A stretch of DNA of 6,876 nt. Source: Sphingomonadales bacterium. Lineage in GTDB: Bacteria > Pseudomonadota > Alphaproteobacteria > Sphingomonadales > Sphingomonadaceae. The first letter of the stretch is position 1; the number at the start of each line of letters is the position of its first letter. The translations under genes were made by a program, and so were the position numbers. Of this stretch, positions 5,502-6,876 are shown in pieces. The stretch covers positions 1-6,876 of the forward strand of contig RDXA01000125.1 of the NCBI GenBank assembly GCA_004292705.1. Direction: 5' to 3'. The notes beneath the pieces were generated by a model. That model did not search any database, was not told the DNA's origin, and saw nothing but the letters and a program-made list of their open reading frames with translations.

Positions 5502-6494
5502 TCACCGTTCATGCACCGCGCGAACCAGCGGCCCGGCGCGCGATCCACCGAGCCAGTCAACCTGCACTCGCGCTGTGACCTCGTTGATCGGCACCTGTGG
5601 CTTGTTGCCGGGAGAAACGGGGAGGCGCAGCGGACGGGTGCCGGGGGGCTGGGCGATCAGGCCGGCAATGGCGCGGGCGACATCCATCGGATCATTGCGG
5701 CGGCCCGATCCATCCTCGGCCCCCATCGCAGCGACCTGCTGAGGGTAACCATCGGTATGCACGGCCTCGGCGCGGGCCTTCAGCGCTGCGGAATAGGCAT
5801 TGCGGTTGACCCACACCTTGGTCGGATAGCCGCCCGGTTCGATGATGCTGACGTCGATCTTGTGCGGCACCAGTTCATAGGCGAGCTGCTCGCTCATCGC
5901 CTCCAGCGCGAATTTGGTGGCGGAGTAATGGCCCGAATAGGGCGTTATGACGCGGCCGAGCTGGCTCGAAATCTGGATGATCTGGCCCGCGCCTTTCTTG
6001 CGCATCCCGGGCAGCATCGCGCGGGCCATGCGGTGCGGGCCGAACACGTTGGTCTCGAACATCAGGCGGGTGGCCGCCATGTCCTGCACCTCGACCGGCG
6101 AGGTGATGCCGATCCCGGCATTGTTGACCAGAACGTCAATCCCGCCGCCATTGATCAGCTCGGCCTCGGCGACGGCACTGGCGACCTGTTCGTCCGACGT
6201 GACGTCGAGTTCGATCACCTGAAGGTCGAGCTTTTCGTTGAGGGCAAGGATGCGCAGCTGCTCGGCCTCGGGACGGGGGAGGCTCCGCATCGTGGCAAAC
6301 ACCCTCGCGCCCTGCCGCGCCAGCAATTCCGCTGCTAGCCGCCCGAAGCCTGAAGAGCAGCCGGTGATCAGCACACTCTTGCCGGTAAAACTGAGTTGCG
6401 GCGTATAGGTCGGCTCGGCTGCGTGGGCGCGTTGGGCGGCGAGTGCGGCGGTGGCGGCAGCTCCGGCAAGAAGCGTACGACGGTCGAGGCTCAT
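5502..6494 (-). CDS. Classical short-chain dehydrogenase/reductase with predicted Tat signal peptide
   Basis: This 330-residue protein starts MSLDRRTLLAGAA, a twin-arginine (Tat) motif followed by an Ala-rich hydrophobic core and a likely signal peptidase site AHA|AE after about residue 25. The rest is a classical SDR: cofactor motif TGCSSGFG (44-51), Asp97 in LDVTS, NNAG (124-127), and the catalytic set Asn149, Ser177 (QISSQLG), Tyr190 and Lys194 (YSATK), followed by IEPGGYPTKVW. All key residues are intact, so it should be an active NAD(P)-dependent oxidoreductase; Arg70 after the second strand suggests NADP(H). The substrate cannot be read from sequence. Tat export would place it folded, with cofactor already bound, in the periplasm, which is unusual for this family. 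The start is well supported by AAGGA 8 nt upstream. It lies 25 bp after the kinase-like gene and is probably co-transcribed with it. Confidence 0.9.
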   Translation of the reverse strand: MSLDRRTLLAGAAATAALAAQRAHAAEPTYTPQLSFTGKSVLITGCSSGFGRLAAELLARQGARVFATMRSLPRPEAEQLRILALNEKLDLQVIELDVTSDEQVASAVAEAELINGGGIDVLVNNAGIGITSPVEVQDMAATRLMFETNVFGPHRMARAMLPGMRKKGAGQIIQISSQLGRVITPYSGHYSATKFALEAMSEQLAYELVPHKIDVSIIEPGGYPTKVWVNRNAYSAALKARAEAVHTDGYPQQVAAMGAEDGSGRRNDPMDVARAIAGLIAQPPGTRPLRLPVSPGNKPQVPINEVTARVQVDWLGGSRAGPLVRAVHER

Positions 6495-6502
6495 GGTGGC
6501 AG

Positions 6503-6507
6503 TCCTT
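6503..6507 (-). promoter_or_regulatory. Shine-Dalgarno sequence of the SDR gene
   Basis: AAGGA on the minus strand, 8 nt before the ATG at 6494-6492, is near-ideal in sequence and spacing. It fixes the start so that the twin-arginine signal peptide is included in the protein. It lies in the 25-bp gap after the upstream gene, which favours translation from a shared mRNA. Confidence 0.6.
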
Positions 6508-6519
6508 GGCTAAATCGGA

Positions 6520-6876
6520 TCAGCCAAGCGTGTTGGCCTTGCGCCATTGTGCTAGCATCCGGGGGGAACGCAAGCGGATCACCTTGCCGGCGTAGGGCGC
6601 GATATGGGCCTCGGTGCGCACCCGCGGGCCAGTGTTCCAGTTCATTACATACCAGAAGAACGCCGCATCGAACCGCTCGGGGCAGCCTTCGGGCATATCG
6701 GGCCGGGCGCGTCCGCGATGGGAGACGATCCGCCGGATCAGCCGCCAAAGGCACAGGCGGATCGGGAAATCGAGATAGATCACCGTGTCCGCCCGTTCGA
6801 GGCGTGGGACGAGGGTGCTGCCGTAATTGCCCTCGATCAGCCATTCGTCCTGCGCGACGGCCTCGGCGAGCTGCGC
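6520..6876 (-). CDS. P-loop kinase-like protein, adenylate kinase / 'DNA topology modulation' (FlaR-like) type, 5' end outside window
   Basis: The frame is open from the right edge to a stop at 6520-6522, giving 118 visible C-terminal residues; the start and the Walker A loop are missing. The visible part reads EWLIEGNYGSTL, then RADTVIYLDFP, a kinase core beta-strand in Walker B-like position. LCLWRLIRRIVSHRGRARPD and MPEGCPERFDAAFFWYVMNW follow, and the end is a short strand and helix (GKVIRLRSPRMLAQWRKANTLG, the end of the protein, in two halves KVIRLRSP and MLAQWRKA). The W-I-(E/D)-GNY-G pattern, LD-P and Cys/Arg-rich lid match small adenylate-kinase-like proteins often annotated as topology modulation protein or shikimate-kinase-like AAA family. 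Their true substrate is poorly known. Shorter internal starts such as GTG 6783 would discard the conserved GNYG segment and are rejected. It precedes the SDR gene by 25 bp. Confidence 0.8.
   Translation of the reverse strand, partial: AQLAEAVAQDEWLIEGNYGSTLVPRLERADTVIYLDFPIRLCLWRLIRRIVSHRGRARPDMPEGCPERFDAAFFWYVMNWNTGPRVRTEAHIAPYAGKVIRLRSPRMLAQWRKANTLG

Overview
The window is GC-rich chromosomal DNA with tightly packed genes. It looks like an alphaproteobacterium, most likely from the Sphingomonadales/Erythrobacteraceae side. This is an inference from the protein character (MreB, MutL with a nuclease motif, YchF) and high GC at third codon positions; no rRNA or other decisive marker is present. 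Nearly all of it is housekeeping sequence. There are no tRNA or rRNA genes, CRISPR arrays, transposases or phage genes.

Layout: (1) Positions 1-1364, minus strand, hold the start of a cell-shape operon: mreB, then mreC running off the left edge. (2) Positions 1365-1561 are a divergent intergenic region with an AT-rich island and nested inverted repeats. (3) mutL (1562-3436, plus strand) encodes a full-length mismatch-repair protein with an intact GHKL ATPase and the DQHA(X)2E(X)4E nuclease motif. (4) An unrecognised plus-strand gene (3531-4331) encodes a single-span membrane protein with a long Pro/Ala-rich linker and a helical C-terminal domain. (5) ychF (4335-5435, minus strand) converges on it with only 3 bp between the stop codons. 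(6) Positions 5502-6876, minus strand, hold a probable two-gene unit: a 5'-truncated P-loop kinase-like protein (adenylate kinase / 'DNA topology modulation' type), followed by a short-chain dehydrogenase with an apparent Tat signal peptide.

The most unusual feature is a 99-bp element (2652-2750) inside mutL. It has two inverted ~36-bp arms, each able to fold into its own hairpin, around a 27-bp spacer. It resembles a REPIN or other small palindromic mobile repeat. It sits exactly in the flexible linker of MutL, keeps the reading frame, and adds a Pro/Ser/Gly/Glu-rich peptide. Its right arm carries a very strong G-quadruplex motif on the template strand.

The genes do not form one pathway. 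MreB/MreC direct sidewall peptidoglycan synthesis, MutL repairs replication errors, and YchF is a ribosome-associated NTPase. The kinase/SDR pair is of unknown role. I see no convincing new multi-gene system; the leads are the in-frame repeat, the exported SDR, the orphan membrane protein and the possible operator between mreB and mutL.
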